From: Agmasoma carcini (nom. nud.)
Lineage: Eukaryota; Microsporidia; Thelohaniidae
DNA: 64,000 nt
Reading direction: 5' to 3'
NCBI GenBank assembly: GCA_029232285.1
Contig: JAOXFI010000022.1
Coordinates: forward strand, 1-64,000
Shown here: positions 17,812 to 28,249 of the stretch, in pieces
Layout of the letters: each line of letters opens with the position of its first letter
How positions within the stretch are numbered: the stretch's first letter is position 1
Notes under the pieces: generated by a model
The model's input: the letters and a program-made list of their open reading frames with translations, nothing else
Databases searched by the model: none
What the model was told of the DNA's origin: nothing
Position numbers and translations under genes: made by a program

Positions 17812-18428
17812 TTTATCTGTAATAAATTTTCTACAGAAACAAAAGTATTCAAAGATTGATTTGTTAAATATAATTATATTCTTGATATGTAATATCTTAA
17901 ATTAAATATCATTATTAGATGTCTTCTTATATATAAATAATTTATTAATGGTTGATATACGTATAAATGTTGAATATATTTATAGTAGGGACTTTAAATC
18001 TATAAATTATAGTAAAATAACAACAATAATTTGATTTAAGTACTTAGAAGTAATAAAATATACATAAAATATTATTTTGTACTGATTGAATAAAAAAAGA
18101 GGATTTTTGGTTGCAAATATTTACTAGAGTTTGAAAATAATATCAAAGTCAAAAAACATATATACAATTTTTGGAAGATAGTATAGCATTACAATTGAGC
18201 TGAATAAGAAAGACCAGTTGGAATGATTAACCTAAAATTATAATTCATGATAAGCAGTTCAGTGGTTGAAAGTTTAGTTAGTATTTACTCTCTTCTGCTT
18301 GAGATAATAGATTTTATTCATTGATAAAGTCTAACAGTGTGCAACGAACCTTAATAGTTTATGAAGGTTAGTCTAAATATTTAATATTTTTATAAAATAA
18401 AGCTTTATCTTAGTATATAGCACGTTAA
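17812..18428. other. Intergenic, nothing recognised
   Basis: About 600 bp of A+T-rich sequence upstream of PRP17 and downstream of the MULE pseudogene. No coding or RNA signal seen. Confidence 0.5.
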
Positions 18429-19540
18429 TTAACATATGATCAAGATGGGTGCTGTTTCGATTTCATTTCCAGCAATAGATTCTGCCCAATACCTTCCTAA
18501 ATGCTTCCAAAGAAATAAATTCTTGTATTTTAATAAAAATTTCAGCTTATTCTCTTTTTCCACCTTTAATACTTCAAGAAACTTTATTAAGTTCGGATGA
18601 GCCACAGTAAATTGGTTTTGATTTTCTTGCCAAGATCTACTGAATTGTTTGTTATTGGTATTTCTTGCAAAACACTCCCAGCAGCATACCAAAAAGAAGG
18701 TTTAAATAAAACCCATCAAATAATATTGGTTGTTTGATGAAAATAATTTAAAAACTCTAAAATCTCATCAATATTATAAAATAACAAGTTCAAAGATCTC
18801 CTAACTATATTCCAGTATTAGTTTTATATTATGAAGTTAAACATAGACTTTGAATCTTTCGGCAAATATTTTGTCCAAAATGAAAAAGACAATCATAAAT
18901 CTTCCAATTTAAAAAATTCTTTTGCATGCACTTTTAAACCTTTTCAAAATCAATGAATATATATTTTGGATTTTCTTTAACAAATATTTTAAAATGATCA
19001 AATGTGGTCCGATAGGCAGTTTTTAGTAGAATAAAACATAAATGGTATGATTTACCTCTTATATGTATTGATGTAATTTGTGTGAATATATTTGGAATTA
19101 TCCAGCTTATACAGATTACAAAGCGTTCTCTATCACCCATTCCACTATCACGAATAATGAAACCCTCTCCTCTCATATTTGACTAAATATAGTAAATAAT
19201 ATCTGAAATGAATGGTTAATATCAAATTTTATATTATTTCGTAACATTCCAATCATTTTTCATTGAGTTTAATTTGGGCATCTCGTTTGCTACATAGTCT
19301 TTAATAACGGAAGTTATAATTAATTTTGCAAGCGCTAGCTTTTATTCTATCTCTTACGAGTTCAGTGTGTGTTTTATTATCTTTTTTTTCATGATTATGT
19401 ATCACTGATTTTACTATTTCATTCTATAGATTCTACCATAACACTTTCTATACGACACCTAAAACAAATTTTATCAATATATTTCTTCTTTTTGTATATA
19501 TACCATTTGTAGTAAAGAGGATTTCCACCTGTTGACTCTT
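18429..19540 (-). pseudogene. Decayed MULE (Mutator-like) transposase
   Basis: Read on the minus strand from about 19540 downward. First comes a FLYWCH-like stretch (YKWYIYKKKKYIDKICFRC), then HNHEKKDNKTHTELVRDRIK, then GFIIRDSGMGDRERF, then the transposase core KSYHLCFILLKTAYRTTFDH with the IDFEKV motif (about 18934-19176). An in-frame stop follows IDFEKV, then the MULE hallmark CLFHFGQNICRKIQ (about 18850-18890). The C-terminal stretch is FTVAHPNLIKFLEVLKVEKE (18429-18692). Stops and frame changes break it in several places, so it is inactive. This family is abundant in Nosema/Vairimorpha-type genomes. Confidence 0.8.
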
Positions 19541-20722
19541 GGTAAATATAAGTTCAGAAATATGCACAAAAAACATTATATTTTTAGTCCAATATATCTA
19601 AAAATAAAAATATTACCGAAAATGACATAAACTTAACAATTTGTAAGTTTATATACAGATAATAAATCACCATTTAAACTTCTAAAATATTGTAATTTTT
19701 TACCAAAAAATCTGATGATAGTTCTAGTAATCTATAATTTTGAGTTTCTTCGTTAATAAATGCTGTCGTATAATAGGATAGTTGTCTTATTGAAAAAATA
19801 TATTTATCATTATTAATTCCCTTAAAAATATCAATATATTAAAATATTTTTGATTTTATACTAGAACCAACTTTCTAAAATCATTTAAACTGAAACAACC
19901 TAAACCATAACTTTACCACCTTTATGCTTAGCTGTCGGTACAATATGGGTATGATAAAGAGATGTTATGCTTTTCTACAACATAATTCTTATCTCTGGTG
20001 TTATTATTGTAATATATCTACCAATTCATAACTATTAATCAGTTTATACGTTTTTCCTGTTCAGTAAGGGTTTGTGAATAGCAATATATTGTCATAGCGG
20101 CATGGAATATCAAACCTTAGTAAGTACCTTGCAAATAGACTTAATCTTAAAGGATTTATTTAAATTCCTCTGCTGGCCCTTCTTGGACTACAATTTTTGG
20201 AAGGTGAAGATTTTGCTATTTATAAGCGGCCCCTGTGAGTTGTTGTATTCACAATCTATATCTACTGTATCTGCCAAAAACTTCCATATTGAGATAATCA
20301 TGAATTATATAGCGTTTACATTTAAAATCATTTTCGATAAATTAATTAAAAAATATTTTAAAGAATTGTTGCTATCTGAGAATAACTTAATCGTGCTTTT
20401 GTTAACCGTTCCCGTGTATTAATATTTCTGTATATATCTGACACAGTAATGATATACAAATCCTCCTTATCAGCTATTTCTTTGATCTTTAATAAAGTCT
20501 GATTGTTTACCCATTAACGTATGTTTTTGTAAAAATATATAAAAATTCTGAATTTTAATCATAAAAATATAATTATCTATACAAACATGGGTTTTTAATG
20601 CATTTATATCCACTTTTTTAACACTGTAACAAAAACATTTCAAACAGCCATATCATTTAAATTATACTGATCGCTCGCGCTAATACATTATTATATTTTC
20701 AAAAAACAAACATTTATTAACT
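19541..20722. other. Degenerate region, possible transposon debris
   Basis: About 1.2 kb without a credible gene. A 106-codon plus-strand frame at 20102-20422 is hydrophobic and matches nothing recognised. On the minus strand a short stretch TKARLSYSQIATIL near 20370-20410 hints at a transposase helix-turn-helix but stops at once. The GATCGCTCGCGC patch near 20670 is unusually G+C-rich. Confidence 0.4.
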
Positions 20723-22216
20723 TCAATTTATATTTGCCTGATACATTTCGTTTATCTTATCATTAACATCACCTGCAACCTGTAGCTTCTTTTTAGCTAT
20801 TAAATCTTCAATTACTTCCTTTATCCCATCAATTACAAAGATTCTTGGCTCTTCTGGTAAATAATATTTCGTCGCCTTTTGTATTTCACTCTCCAAAAAC
20901 TTATAGAGTCCTTGAATGTTTCTCGTCTCTAGATTTATCTTCCAAACACCAATTATAAGTTTACAATTCTTGTTTATGATCATATTTACATCCTCGTTTT
21001 TATATTCTTTTATAAGATTTCGTGTAAAGTAGAAGTTATTGATTATATAAATAAACTTAGGTCTACCATCAAATTCCTCAGATAAATCTTCAACTTTTTT
21101 CAATAATTTATCACAAATATTTTGATTAAAATTCTTTTCTTTGTAAATACCAAATGATGGTCCATAAGAGTCTGCAAACGCCTTTCTAACCCTTTTAAAA
21201 TTATTAAACTGCTCTAATATCACAGAATTAACTTTAGTAATATCTTCAGCTACACACAACTTGTTGGGCTTCTTCAATGTTATTTTCTTTGCTGAAAGTT
21301 CAATAAAACAGTTCAGCATCACTTTCAAAATTTGATCTTTGAAAACAAACAAACTTTCCACTTCTTTCACAACATCACCCTTCGAATGTTTGAGATTGTC
21401 ATACAACTCAATAAGTTCAACAATATCCTCCGCTTCTGATTCTTTTTCACACTCCATCAATATTTGTGTCATCTTCTTTTTTAAATTTAATATAACGATC
21501 TGAAGCAAACCTACATTTATATTTTGAGCATCTTCCTTTCCCAATATTTCTATGTTCATCTGCGTCAGTAAATTAAAATATTTGGTAAGATTTTTAGTTT
21601 GTTGAACCAAAGTTGCTAAGTTAACGATTGTATCAACAAAACCCATCCTTTTATAAACACAATTTGTATATTCTCCCAAAAAGCTCTTCTTATTACTGTG
21701 CTTTAGCAAGAATTCAGCAAAGCAATCGATGTGATCAACAACCTTAGGCAAACGATTGAGTGATTTAAAAAAAGAATCTTTAATTACAGAAATGATTTCT
21801 TTGAAATATTTTTTGTTTCCTTCTTTGTATTCCTTTATCATTTTAACATTTTTATACTCAAACAGCTTTTCTATTTGTGATAATAAGTTATTAATATGAT
21901 CTAGAATACCTTTTTGGTATAAAATGGATATATCCAATGTTTTATACTCACCTTTATCATCTAATATTACCTTTTCAATCTCAACCTTACACTTATTCGT
22001 TTCTTCTATGGTATTTGTATATATATCGTAAAATTTCAGTATTTTTTCAATATTTTGTTTGGGATTTATAAGTGGCTTAAATGTGTCCATGACACGTGTA
22101 TCTGTACCTTTTAAGCATCTAAGAAGTTTTTCGGTTATATTTTCGATTTCAGAAGCATTTTTTAACTCTTTACTATAATTTTCTAGCTTTTTCCCTATAT
22201 CTTCTTCATTGTCCAT
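20723..22216 (-). CDS. EXO70: Probable exocyst subunit EXO70
   Basis: A 497-residue, almost entirely helical protein with no membrane segment or catalytic motif. The N-terminal third has the pattern TFKPLINPKQNIEKILKFYD, like the EXO70 segment (L.P....L..A..NI......). The C-terminal half has FIYIINNFYFTRNLIKEY, similar to the conserved EXO70 block of the kind IFLLNN..YI. Exocyst tethers secretory vesicles to the plasma membrane, with EXO70 binding phosphoinositides. Usual length is 620-700, so this is reduced. Other helical tethering subunits are alternatives. The gene is divergent from PAP2, with about 350 bp between starts. Confidence 0.55.
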   Translation of the reverse strand: MDNEEDIGKKLENYSKELKNASEIENITEKLLRCLKGTDTRVMDTFKPLINPKQNIEKILKFYDIYTNTIEETNKCKVEIEKVILDDKGEYKTLDISILYQKGILDHINNLLSQIEKLFEYKNVKMIKEYKEGNKKYFKEIISVIKDSFFKSLNRLPKVVDHIDCFAEFLLKHSNKKSFLGEYTNCVYKRMGFVDTIVNLATLVQQTKNLTKYFNLLTQMNIEILGKEDAQNINVGLLQIVILNLKKKMTQILMECEKESEAEDIVELIELYDNLKHSKGDVVKEVESLFVFKDQILKVMLNCFIELSAKKITLKKPNKLCVAEDITKVNSVILEQFNNFKRVRKAFADSYGPSFGIYKEKNFNQNICDKLLKKVEDLSEEFDGRPKFIYIINNFYFTRNLIKEYKNEDVNMIINKNCKLIIGVWKINLETRNIQGLYKFLESEIQKATKYYLPEEPRIFVIDGIKEVIEDLIAKKKLQVAGDVNDKINEMYQANIN

Positions 22217-22569
22217 AGGGTTACTTTAGTATAAACAAAATCACAATAAAATATGAGGATGAGATGTAAAATTATAACAGAAGGATGTGGTGTACAACAT
22301 GTAACATTATTTGTACTGAAATAAAAAGGCAGGAAAACTTTTTGATTTGTAACATTGACGTATAATGATATTTTTTTAAAAATAAGCTGCCAATAATTCT
22401 CTGAAGATAATACCACTGGATCAATAAAATATTTATCTGATCTATGTAGTATTATATAATTATAAAAATAAAAGAAGAATCAATAAATTTAATTTGTATT
22501 ATTGGTCAATTTCAATTCTTTTACTAACACCCTTTTTCTAAAAAATGCCCCTTATTATTTATAAATACA
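22217..22569. promoter_or_regulatory. Divergent upstream region of EXO70 and PAP2 genes
   Basis: 353 bp between two divergent starts. ACACCCTTTTT lies about 35 bp before the PAP2 ATG, compatible with a C-run element. Nothing else stands out. Confidence 0.35.
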
Positions 22570-23193
22570 ATGCTAACATCTATATTTGTTATATTTATAA
22601 TTTCTGTGCTCATAAATATACTCGTAAGCATTGATGTAATTAAATACAACAATACTTCTAAGGATATTTATAATACATATGAGAATTTTAATGTAGAAAC
22701 TTTCCCTTTCTTTCAACTAGTAACCATATCATTGCTAATCAGCACAATTCTAGTGATTCTCTTATGTAGACATCATCGTCTTGGGCCAGATAAACTTAAA
22801 ATTTACCTATTAGGGTTATTATCGGTCCTTTCATTTACAGCCGCCATTTCTGGCATGTTGAAAAAAGTTATCTCAAAGCCAAGACCTTATGCTGCAAAAT
22901 ATCAAACATCTTCCCCAGAGCTCTATAAAAGCTTCCCTTCAGGACATACAGCCTTTGTAACATCCATGCTCGCCTATTTCATATATTTTTTATATAGTAT
23001 CAAAGCAAAAAAAATATTTAAATTAATAATAATACCAATATACACATTCCTCGCAATATGTGTGATGATATCTAGAGTTTATGACCTACAACACTATAAA
23101 ATAGATGTTTTAGTGGGCTTTATAATTGGCTCATTGGGGACTTTCCTGCTTACAAGGTTTTTAATAAGTAAAAAAATAAATTCTTGTGATTAG
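22570..23193 (+). CDS. PAP2-family lipid phosphate phosphatase
   Basis: A 207-residue membrane phosphatase of the PAP2/LPP type. The three catalytic motifs are intact: KKVISKPRPY (C1, K..x6..RP), SFPSGHTA (C2, PSGH) and SRVYDLQHYKIDVLVG (C3, SR..x5..H..x3..D). About five to six transmembrane helices surround them, beginning with an N-terminal segment at residues 3-25. LPP enzymes remove phosphate from phosphatidic acid or diacylglycerol pyrophosphate; the active site usually faces the lumen or outside. Length is shorter than yeast DPP1 or LPP1. The next gene starts 56 bp downstream on the same strand. Confidence 0.92.
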   Translation: MLTSIFVIFIISVLINILVSIDVIKYNNTSKDIYNTYENFNVETFPFFQLVTISLLISTILVILLCRHHRLGPDKLKIYLLGLLSVLSFTAAISGMLKKVISKPRPYAAKYQTSSPELYKSFPSGHTAFVTSMLAYFIYFLYSIKAKKIFKLIIIPIYTFLAICVMISRVYDLQHYKIDVLVGFIIGSLGTFLLTRFLISKKINSCD

Positions 23194-23249
23194 AAGCCTT
23201 TTCAATATATATTAAAATTGACTTTTCTTTTTTTTATAAAAAATTTACA

Positions 23250-24242
23250 ATGAAGTTGAATGATGACTACATAGATGAATTGGATGGCAAAAAGCAGGAT
23301 AATCTCGATGAAACATCTAAAACAAAGAGAAGGGGAAGACCAAAGAAGTCTGAAAGCGGCAAAACAACGATTCCTAAATCACCAAATAACAGTTCAGATT
23401 CTAAATACTTAAGGACACCATCCAGAGGCAAGAAAAATGGATCATCCAAAGAAGGCTCTGTAAGAAGTGATAACTACGAATCTGATAGTACTTACTCTGG
23501 TGATGGAAGTTCTAGAACAACACCAAGATCAAGAACAACTGAGAACGATTTCAAGGATACTATAGATCAACCCATAGATTGCACCTTCTCGCCTTCACAT
23601 ATTCCTGATATACAAAGTCCAACTGAAGAATATTATGACGAAGAGTTTGAGCGGCTAGAGGAGGGTCCCTATGAACTGAGTCAAGAGACTATAACTGATT
23701 ATCAAGGAAATAAGTACACTCACAAAGACATGGTTAAAAATATTTTACAATTTAAAGCTGAAAATGGGATATTCTTTCTTGGTGCTTCTGAAAATTGTTG
23801 TCATAAGGATAAAAGGAATAAATTGGACTGTTGGTATCGATGGAACAATGAACTGGCAGATAGCGTCGAGTCAGGATTGTCTTTCCAGGCCAGAATATTG
23901 GAAAATCATTCAAAGGAAAAAATCAATCAACTATGTGAAAGTATCAAAAGTGAATCATGGAATGATAGCATTAAACTCAAATGTGAAAAATTGGCACATT
24001 ATTTGGATGAATTCGGTCGAATTTTAAGTGCACCAGGTGGTATTTCTACCATGTGGGGAGAATTAGAATACGAAGGACCATTCACCCGCATGGCCAATGA
24101 CGCTTTGGATAAAATAATTAAACAGCACGAGGATAAAAACGTATTTGACCTTGTCGACTTTGTTGAATATTTCACTGAAAAATGGACTAAAAGATTTGAG
24201 GACGAGGAATTGAAAGAACAAATAAAAAAGGCGTATGACTGA
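23250..24242 (+). CDS. AT-hook protein of unknown function
   Basis: A 330-residue protein I do not recognise. Residues 25-33 (KRRGRPKKS) are a textbook AT-hook, which binds the minor groove of A+T-rich DNA. Residues 35-150 are low complexity, rich in Ser, Thr, Arg and Asp, and probably disordered. Residues 150-330 look folded, with several Trp and Cys (ENCCHKDKRNKLDCWYRWNN, ISTMWGELEYEGPF) and an acidic helical end. It is probably a nuclear or chromatin protein, perhaps lineage-specific. Its stop is about 33 bp from that of the convergent RPT5 gene. Orthologues in other microsporidia would show whether the C-terminal domain is conserved. Confidence 0.8.
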   Translation: MKLNDDYIDELDGKKQDNLDETSKTKRRGRPKKSESGKTTIPKSPNNSSDSKYLRTPSRGKKNGSSKEGSVRSDNYESDSTYSGDGSSRTTPRSRTTENDFKDTIDQPIDCTFSPSHIPDIQSPTEEYYDEEFERLEEGPYELSQETITDYQGNKYTHKDMVKNILQFKAENGIFFLGASENCCHKDKRNKLDCWYRWNNELADSVESGLSFQARILENHSKEKINQLCESIKSESWNDSIKLKCEKLAHYLDEFGRILSAPGGISTMWGELEYEGPFTRMANDALDKIIKQHEDKNVFDLVDFVEYFTEKWTKRFEDEELKEQIKKAYD

Positions 24243-24274
24243 AAAATAAATTATAAATTTGGATTGGCAATTTT

Positions 24275-25474
24275 TTATGTAAAATAGTTGATTTTAGACT
24301 TCTTCTTAGACATCACCTCAGATATTCCTTCAATAAATTCAATTTGAGAAATTTCATTCCTACCCTTCTTAATTGCTGACATACCAGCCTCAACACAAAC
24401 AGCTTTACATTGGGCTCCATTGAAACCTTCTGTTGATCTAGCCAATTCTTGGAAGTTCACATCATCAGCAACAACCATATTTCTAGCATGTATCTTCATA
24501 ATCTTACTTCTACCCTCACAATTTGGAAGAGGGAATTCAATCTTACGGTCTAACCTACCAGAACGAAGTAACGCAGGATCTAAAATATCAACACGATTGG
24601 TTGCCGCAATAACTTTGACGTCAGAATTAACTGAAAATCCATCCAATCCATTTAGTAACTCTAGCAATGTTCTTTGAACTTCTCTATCACCAGTTGTATC
24701 TGATTGTGCCCTTTTCATACCAATAGCATCAACCTCATCAATAAAAATAATACACGGTTTTTTTTGTTCAGCCAAGGCAAACGCATCTCTAACCAACTTT
24801 GCACCATCACCGATATACATCTGAACAAGCAGGGGACCCGCTAGTTTCAAAAAAGTGGCATTTGTTCTAGCTGCACATGCACGAGCTAAAAGCGTCTTTC
24901 CATTACCGGGTGGTCCATACATTAAGACACCTTTAGGTGGTACAATATTAAGAGCTTCGAAGCGTTCTTGTGATTGGAAAGGTAGAATAACAGATTCGTA
25001 AAGCTCCTCCACTTGTTTTTCTAGCCCGCCAATATCAGAATAATCTTCTGTAGGTTTAGTCTCCAATTCCATAGCCTTTACTTTACTATCGTACGTGACA
25101 GGCAATCTTTCCAATATAATATTTGTATCCTTATGTAGGGCGAGAGAATCTCCAGGTTTGAGATCTTCACTCCCGCCAGGACCTAACATATTTAGGTAAA
25201 TGGACTGACGGGTTGATGTAACAACAACACCACTTCCAGGTTCAACATGCTCAACAAATGAACCAACTAAGAATGGCATTTGTTTGTTTAACTTGACCTT
25301 GTCCATATTATCTGATATAATGGCCGACTGCGTAGATATTTCATTTCTAATTCGATTGACCTCAGCGCTAAGGTACCTTGTTTCACTCTTAATTAACCTA
25401 CTCCTTTCAATGATGCTCTCGGCGGTTTCGTTCTCAATATCTGGTTCGGTTTCCCTCAATTTTTCCAAAGACAT
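24275..25474 (-). CDS. RPT5: 26S proteasome regulatory ATPase RPT5
   Basis: A 399-residue AAA ATPase of the 19S regulatory particle, which unfolds ubiquitinated substrates and opens the 20S gate. The order is an N-terminal coiled coil (about 5-50), an OB domain ([19 protein letters not shown]), then the AAA domain with Walker A GPPGNGKT, Walker [10 protein letters not shown], pore loop QMYIGDG and sensor/arginine-finger region [33 protein letters not shown] and [15 protein letters not shown] mark it as RPT5 rather than RPT1-4 or RPT6. The C-terminus ends NYFT. RPT5 normally ends in a hydrophobic-Tyr-X motif that opens the gate; here Phe replaces the Tyr. Confidence 0.95.
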   Translation of the reverse strand: MSLEKLRETEPDIENETAESIIERSRLIKSETRYLSAEVNRIRNEISTQSAIISDNMDKVKLNKQMPFLVGSFVEHVEPGSGVVVTSTRQSIYLNMLGPGGSEDLKPGDSLALHKDTNIILERLPVTYDSKVKAMELETKPTEDYSDIGGLEKQVEELYESVILPFQSQERFEALNIVPPKGVLMYGPPGNGKTLLARACAARTNATFLKLAGPLLVQMYIGDGAKLVRDAFALAEQKKPCIIFIDEVDAIGMKRAQSDTTGDREVQRTLLELLNGLDGFSVNSDVKVIAATNRVDILDPALLRSGRLDRKIEFPLPNCEGRSKIMKIHARNMVVADDVNFQELARSTEGFNGAQCKAVCVEAGMSAIKKGRNEISQIEFIEGISEVMSKKKSKINYFT

Positions 25475-25574
25475 TGGGACAAATTTTGAGAATCTTAAAA
25501 TCTAAACAAACCGTAAAAAATTGCAGAGTGACTAAAAATATCAAAAAAAGGAAACAATTGTGTAAATCAGTTAT

Positions 25575-26822
25575 TTAATCAAAGAATCCCCATCTGATGA
25601 TAGTAGCTTCATGTTTCTTAAGAATATCTAAGTAATGTTTTTTTATTATTTCAGCACATTTATAGTATTGTGTTTCACGGTTATTATAGGTGAAACAGTT
25701 CCTACACATCAGGAAAACATCATCTGTGAAATTATTAAGTGTTTTGTATTTTAAATTTTTATGTTTTTCTACCATTGTAGACAGATCCATCGGACTTTTG
25801 ATAATATCATAATAATCAGGAACTTCCGATGCAGGAACAGGTTGCAGGAAGGGCCATGCTGCAGCGTCCGATTGAAGATCGCACAGTAAATAGAAAATAA
25901 AGTCAAATAGAAATTCTTTAGGCTTCTTCCTATATGGTTTAAAATCTTCATCAATAGAATCAAAAACATACGAACCTCTAGTAATTGTGTTTTTCTTTTG
26001 ATGCAATTCCTTTTTATATGCTTCTATATATGGCTCTAGTGATGCTTTGTCTTTATATGTCCTCTTAATGTGATAGTCATTGATTTCTTTCATTTTTTCA
26101 AAAATTTTCTTTCTCGTTTCCTCAAAGAGTGTTTTTTTCCTTAAATAACTGATTTGTTGAAAGATTTTACACTCCATGAGCGTACCTCCATCATAATCCT
26201 TAATATAATGGATCCATTTGGTATATACAGGTTTGTTACTAAATCCTTGCTTCTTAAAGAATCCGATGGCAGAGTTATCAGCATAGGTTACTAAGTATAG
26301 AGGGACAGGAGGGGGATAATTAGGGGTGTAAGATGGATTAAGAAGTATGTCTAAGCTTTCAAGCGTCATATTCTTATATATTGTTCTATTATTTGATAGA
26401 TATTGGTCAAATTGTAGTTTAAGTATTTGCTTAAGAGAGTTAAAGAGGAAAGTTCCATAACCTTTGATATGAAAGTCGCTATCTATTGCAAAAAACACGA
26501 TTTCAACGAAATTACGCTCAAAAAAAGGTCTGTAGCAGACAGAACCCGTTATTTGTTCTGTTTCTCCCTGTTTTTTCTGGTTCTTATGTAAGAGAGTAAC
26601 ACAAAAGTGATTAACATCAAATACTTGTCTTATGATGTACTCTCTTGGCATTTTTGGTAACATTTTCTGAAAGAGACTTTTTATTCTATAAAGTGTCCTT
26701 GAAGATGTAGAATCATCACCCGTTGTTAATACAACTAGCTTTTGACCAAATTCATGAAAGTTTAGGATCTTCTCCTCCTCTTTTTCCAGTCTTTTAAATG
26801 TGGATTCACTTAATAAATTCAT
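25575..26822 (-). CDS. GCN5: Histone acetyltransferase GCN5
   Basis: A 415-residue protein with the GCN5 layout. A GNAT acetyltransferase domain covers residues about 70-210: RNFVEIVFFAIDSDFHIKGYG includes the catalytic Glu and the acetyl-CoA pyrophosphate loop, and LVTYADNSAIGFFKKQGFS is the C-terminal acetyl-CoA motif. A C-terminal bromodomain (about 305-405) contains WPFLQPVPASEVPDYYDIIK and CRNCFTYNNRETQYY with the acetyl-lysine-binding Asn. GCN5 acetylates histone H3 in SAGA/ADA complexes and promotes transcription. Length is close to yeast Gcn5 (439). It lies 100 bp upstream of RPT5 on the same strand. Confidence 0.95.
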   Translation of the reverse strand: MNLLSESTFKRLEKEEEKILNFHEFGQKLVVLTTGDDSTSSRTLYRIKSLFQKMLPKMPREYIIRQVFDVNHFCVTLLHKNQKKQGETEQITGSVCYRPFFERNFVEIVFFAIDSDFHIKGYGTFLFNSLKQILKLQFDQYLSNNRTIYKNMTLESLDILLNPSYTPNYPPPVPLYLVTYADNSAIGFFKKQGFSNKPVYTKWIHYIKDYDGGTLMECKIFQQISYLRKKTLFEETRKKIFEKMKEINDYHIKRTYKDKASLEPYIEAYKKELHQKKNTITRGSYVFDSIDEDFKPYRKKPKEFLFDFIFYLLCDLQSDAAAWPFLQPVPASEVPDYYDIIKSPMDLSTMVEKHKNLKYKTLNNFTDDVFLMCRNCFTYNNRETQYYKCAEIIKKHYLDILKKHEATIIRWGFFD

Positions 26823-27145
26823 CTGGAAATTTTTATGAAAAAATTATTTGAAATGATAATTAAAGCTCTTAAAGAAAATATTTAAATCAAAAATATAAAA
26901 GCTTAAGAGATGTATTGAAATATTTCAATGACTGCCAATTAACTTATGCATGACTAAGTTAGATAATAAATTGACTGAGATATTTTGATTCTTAAGGTTG
27001 GTGATAATATGTAAATTGGCTTAATTAATGTATTTTTTGTATGTTTCATATTATATAATGTAATTATTTTATTAAAATAGGCTCTTAAAGTCGATATTTG
27101 TTTGTGACATAATTTTTATTGCAAAATTTTTGCTATTATATTTTT
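26823..27145. promoter_or_regulatory. Divergent upstream region of GCN5 and RPC31-like genes
   Basis: About 320 bp of A+T-rich DNA between divergent starts. No specific element recognised. Confidence 0.35.
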
Positions 27146-27559
27146 ATGACTCAAGAAGATTCAGATGATTTATTGAATTATAACTATCCGTTAAGAGATG
27201 AAGATTTTATAAGCCTAGCCATTGAACTTAAACAAGATATGAGAAATAGTTCTTATAACTTTGCACAACATAAGGAGATAGCTCGATATTCTGACAAGTA
27301 TTTGATAACATTAAGTGAAGAAGAAATAGCTAAAAGCTTAGATATTGAAATACTTGGGCCTGAGCTGATGAAGATGTTTGGAAAGAAGGTGGCTAAGAAT
27401 GTAGAAGTGGTTGACAATGATATTGAGCATGATGAAGATGAAATCATTGATTTGGTAGATGAAGGCTCTGTAGAAGCAAATGATGATTATGAGCAGCAAT
27501 ATTTTGATGATGAAGAATTGGTTTTTGAAAAGAACGAAGAATATGATCCTTTCTTTTAG
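27146..27559 (+). CDS. RPC31: RNA polymerase III subunit RPC31/RPC7-like
   Basis: A 137-residue protein from the ATG at 27146; the frame stays open 27 bp upstream but without another ATG. It resembles POLR3G/Rpc31 in order: a short N-terminal PL..ED motif, then FISLAIELKQDMRNSSYNF and EIARYSDKYLITL, comparable to the ALKQELRE...PYF and IERYSKRY blocks of the vertebrate protein. It ends with a strongly acidic C-terminus containing DDYEQQYFDDEE, like the DYN.NYFDNGE tail of Rpc31. Rpc31 belongs to the RPC82-34-31 subcomplex needed for initiation at tRNA, 5S and U6 genes. It is shorter than the usual 220-250 residues. The call rests on these short motifs. Confidence 0.7.
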   Translation: MTQEDSDDLLNYNYPLRDEDFISLAIELKQDMRNSSYNFAQHKEIARYSDKYLITLSEEEIAKSLDIEILGPELMKMFGKKVAKNVEVVDNDIEHDEDEIIDLVDEGSVEANDDYEQQYFDDEELVFEKNEEYDPFF

Positions 27560-27679
27560 GAAATATGTAGTTTTGGTTCAATAAATAAATTTTATATTTT
27601 TCTATGGTGCAAGATTTAAACGATTAAATTAAGAATGATGTGATTTTTTCAGTTTTTATAACAAAGTATTATAAAACAC

Positions 27680-28075
27680 TGCAAAGAGTCTAGACTTACA
27701 CGTGGAAACGGTGATTTTTAGACTATAACAGGTTAGGGCTGTGGGTATACGGAAAACCTTGTTTACTCTGTGAAATTAGCTTGTGATTGATAGACTGACG
27801 CCTCTTCTTCATTGGCAAAGAATATCAGTATCTTGAAAATATAAGCTGATTGGAGTGTGTTACAATATAGTATGTTGCTTTTAAAGTTTTATAGTGCTCT
27901 TTATCAAAGCATGATAAGTGTATGGTTATTATCCTTTGATGTCTGACCCTTCTACGTTTCGTTTTATTTATTTTTAAAAATTTTTACTTTTGGTCCGATT
28001 TCTCTAGGTTGACTGATACTTAGGATTCTTTGTAGAAAATAAGCATATTGGATAAATAAAACCATCATTTTTATA
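27680..28075 (+). repeat. Solo-LTR-like dispersed repeat, copy A
   Basis: One of five diverged copies of the same element in this window. Shared landmarks in order are CTGCAAAGAG, ATAACAGGTTAGGGCTG, ATACGGA.AACC.TGTT, ACGCCTCTTCTTCATTGGCA, CTTTATCAAAGCATGATAAG, GGTTGACTGATACTTAGGAT and an AATAAA-containing end. The size and the polyadenylation-like end suggest a solo LTR, but termini and target-site duplications could not be fixed. Confidence 0.7.
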
Positions 28076-28249
28076 AAATCAGTGAACAAAAGAGTTTATT
28101 CAAGAAAAATCCTTCTACAATTGGAACCTGAGGTTTTAGACTCAAAACATCCGAACTTAAATAGTTCCTTAAGCAGTACGAATAATATCAGAAGATTAGT
28201 TAGTAGTTTTATGGTATTGTTTGAAAAATAACTTAAATTAATATAACAC

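Noticed and set aside
20102..20422. 106-codon plus-strand open frame
   Set aside because: Hydrophobic, no recognised motif, lies in degenerate DNA with hints of minus-strand transposon debris.
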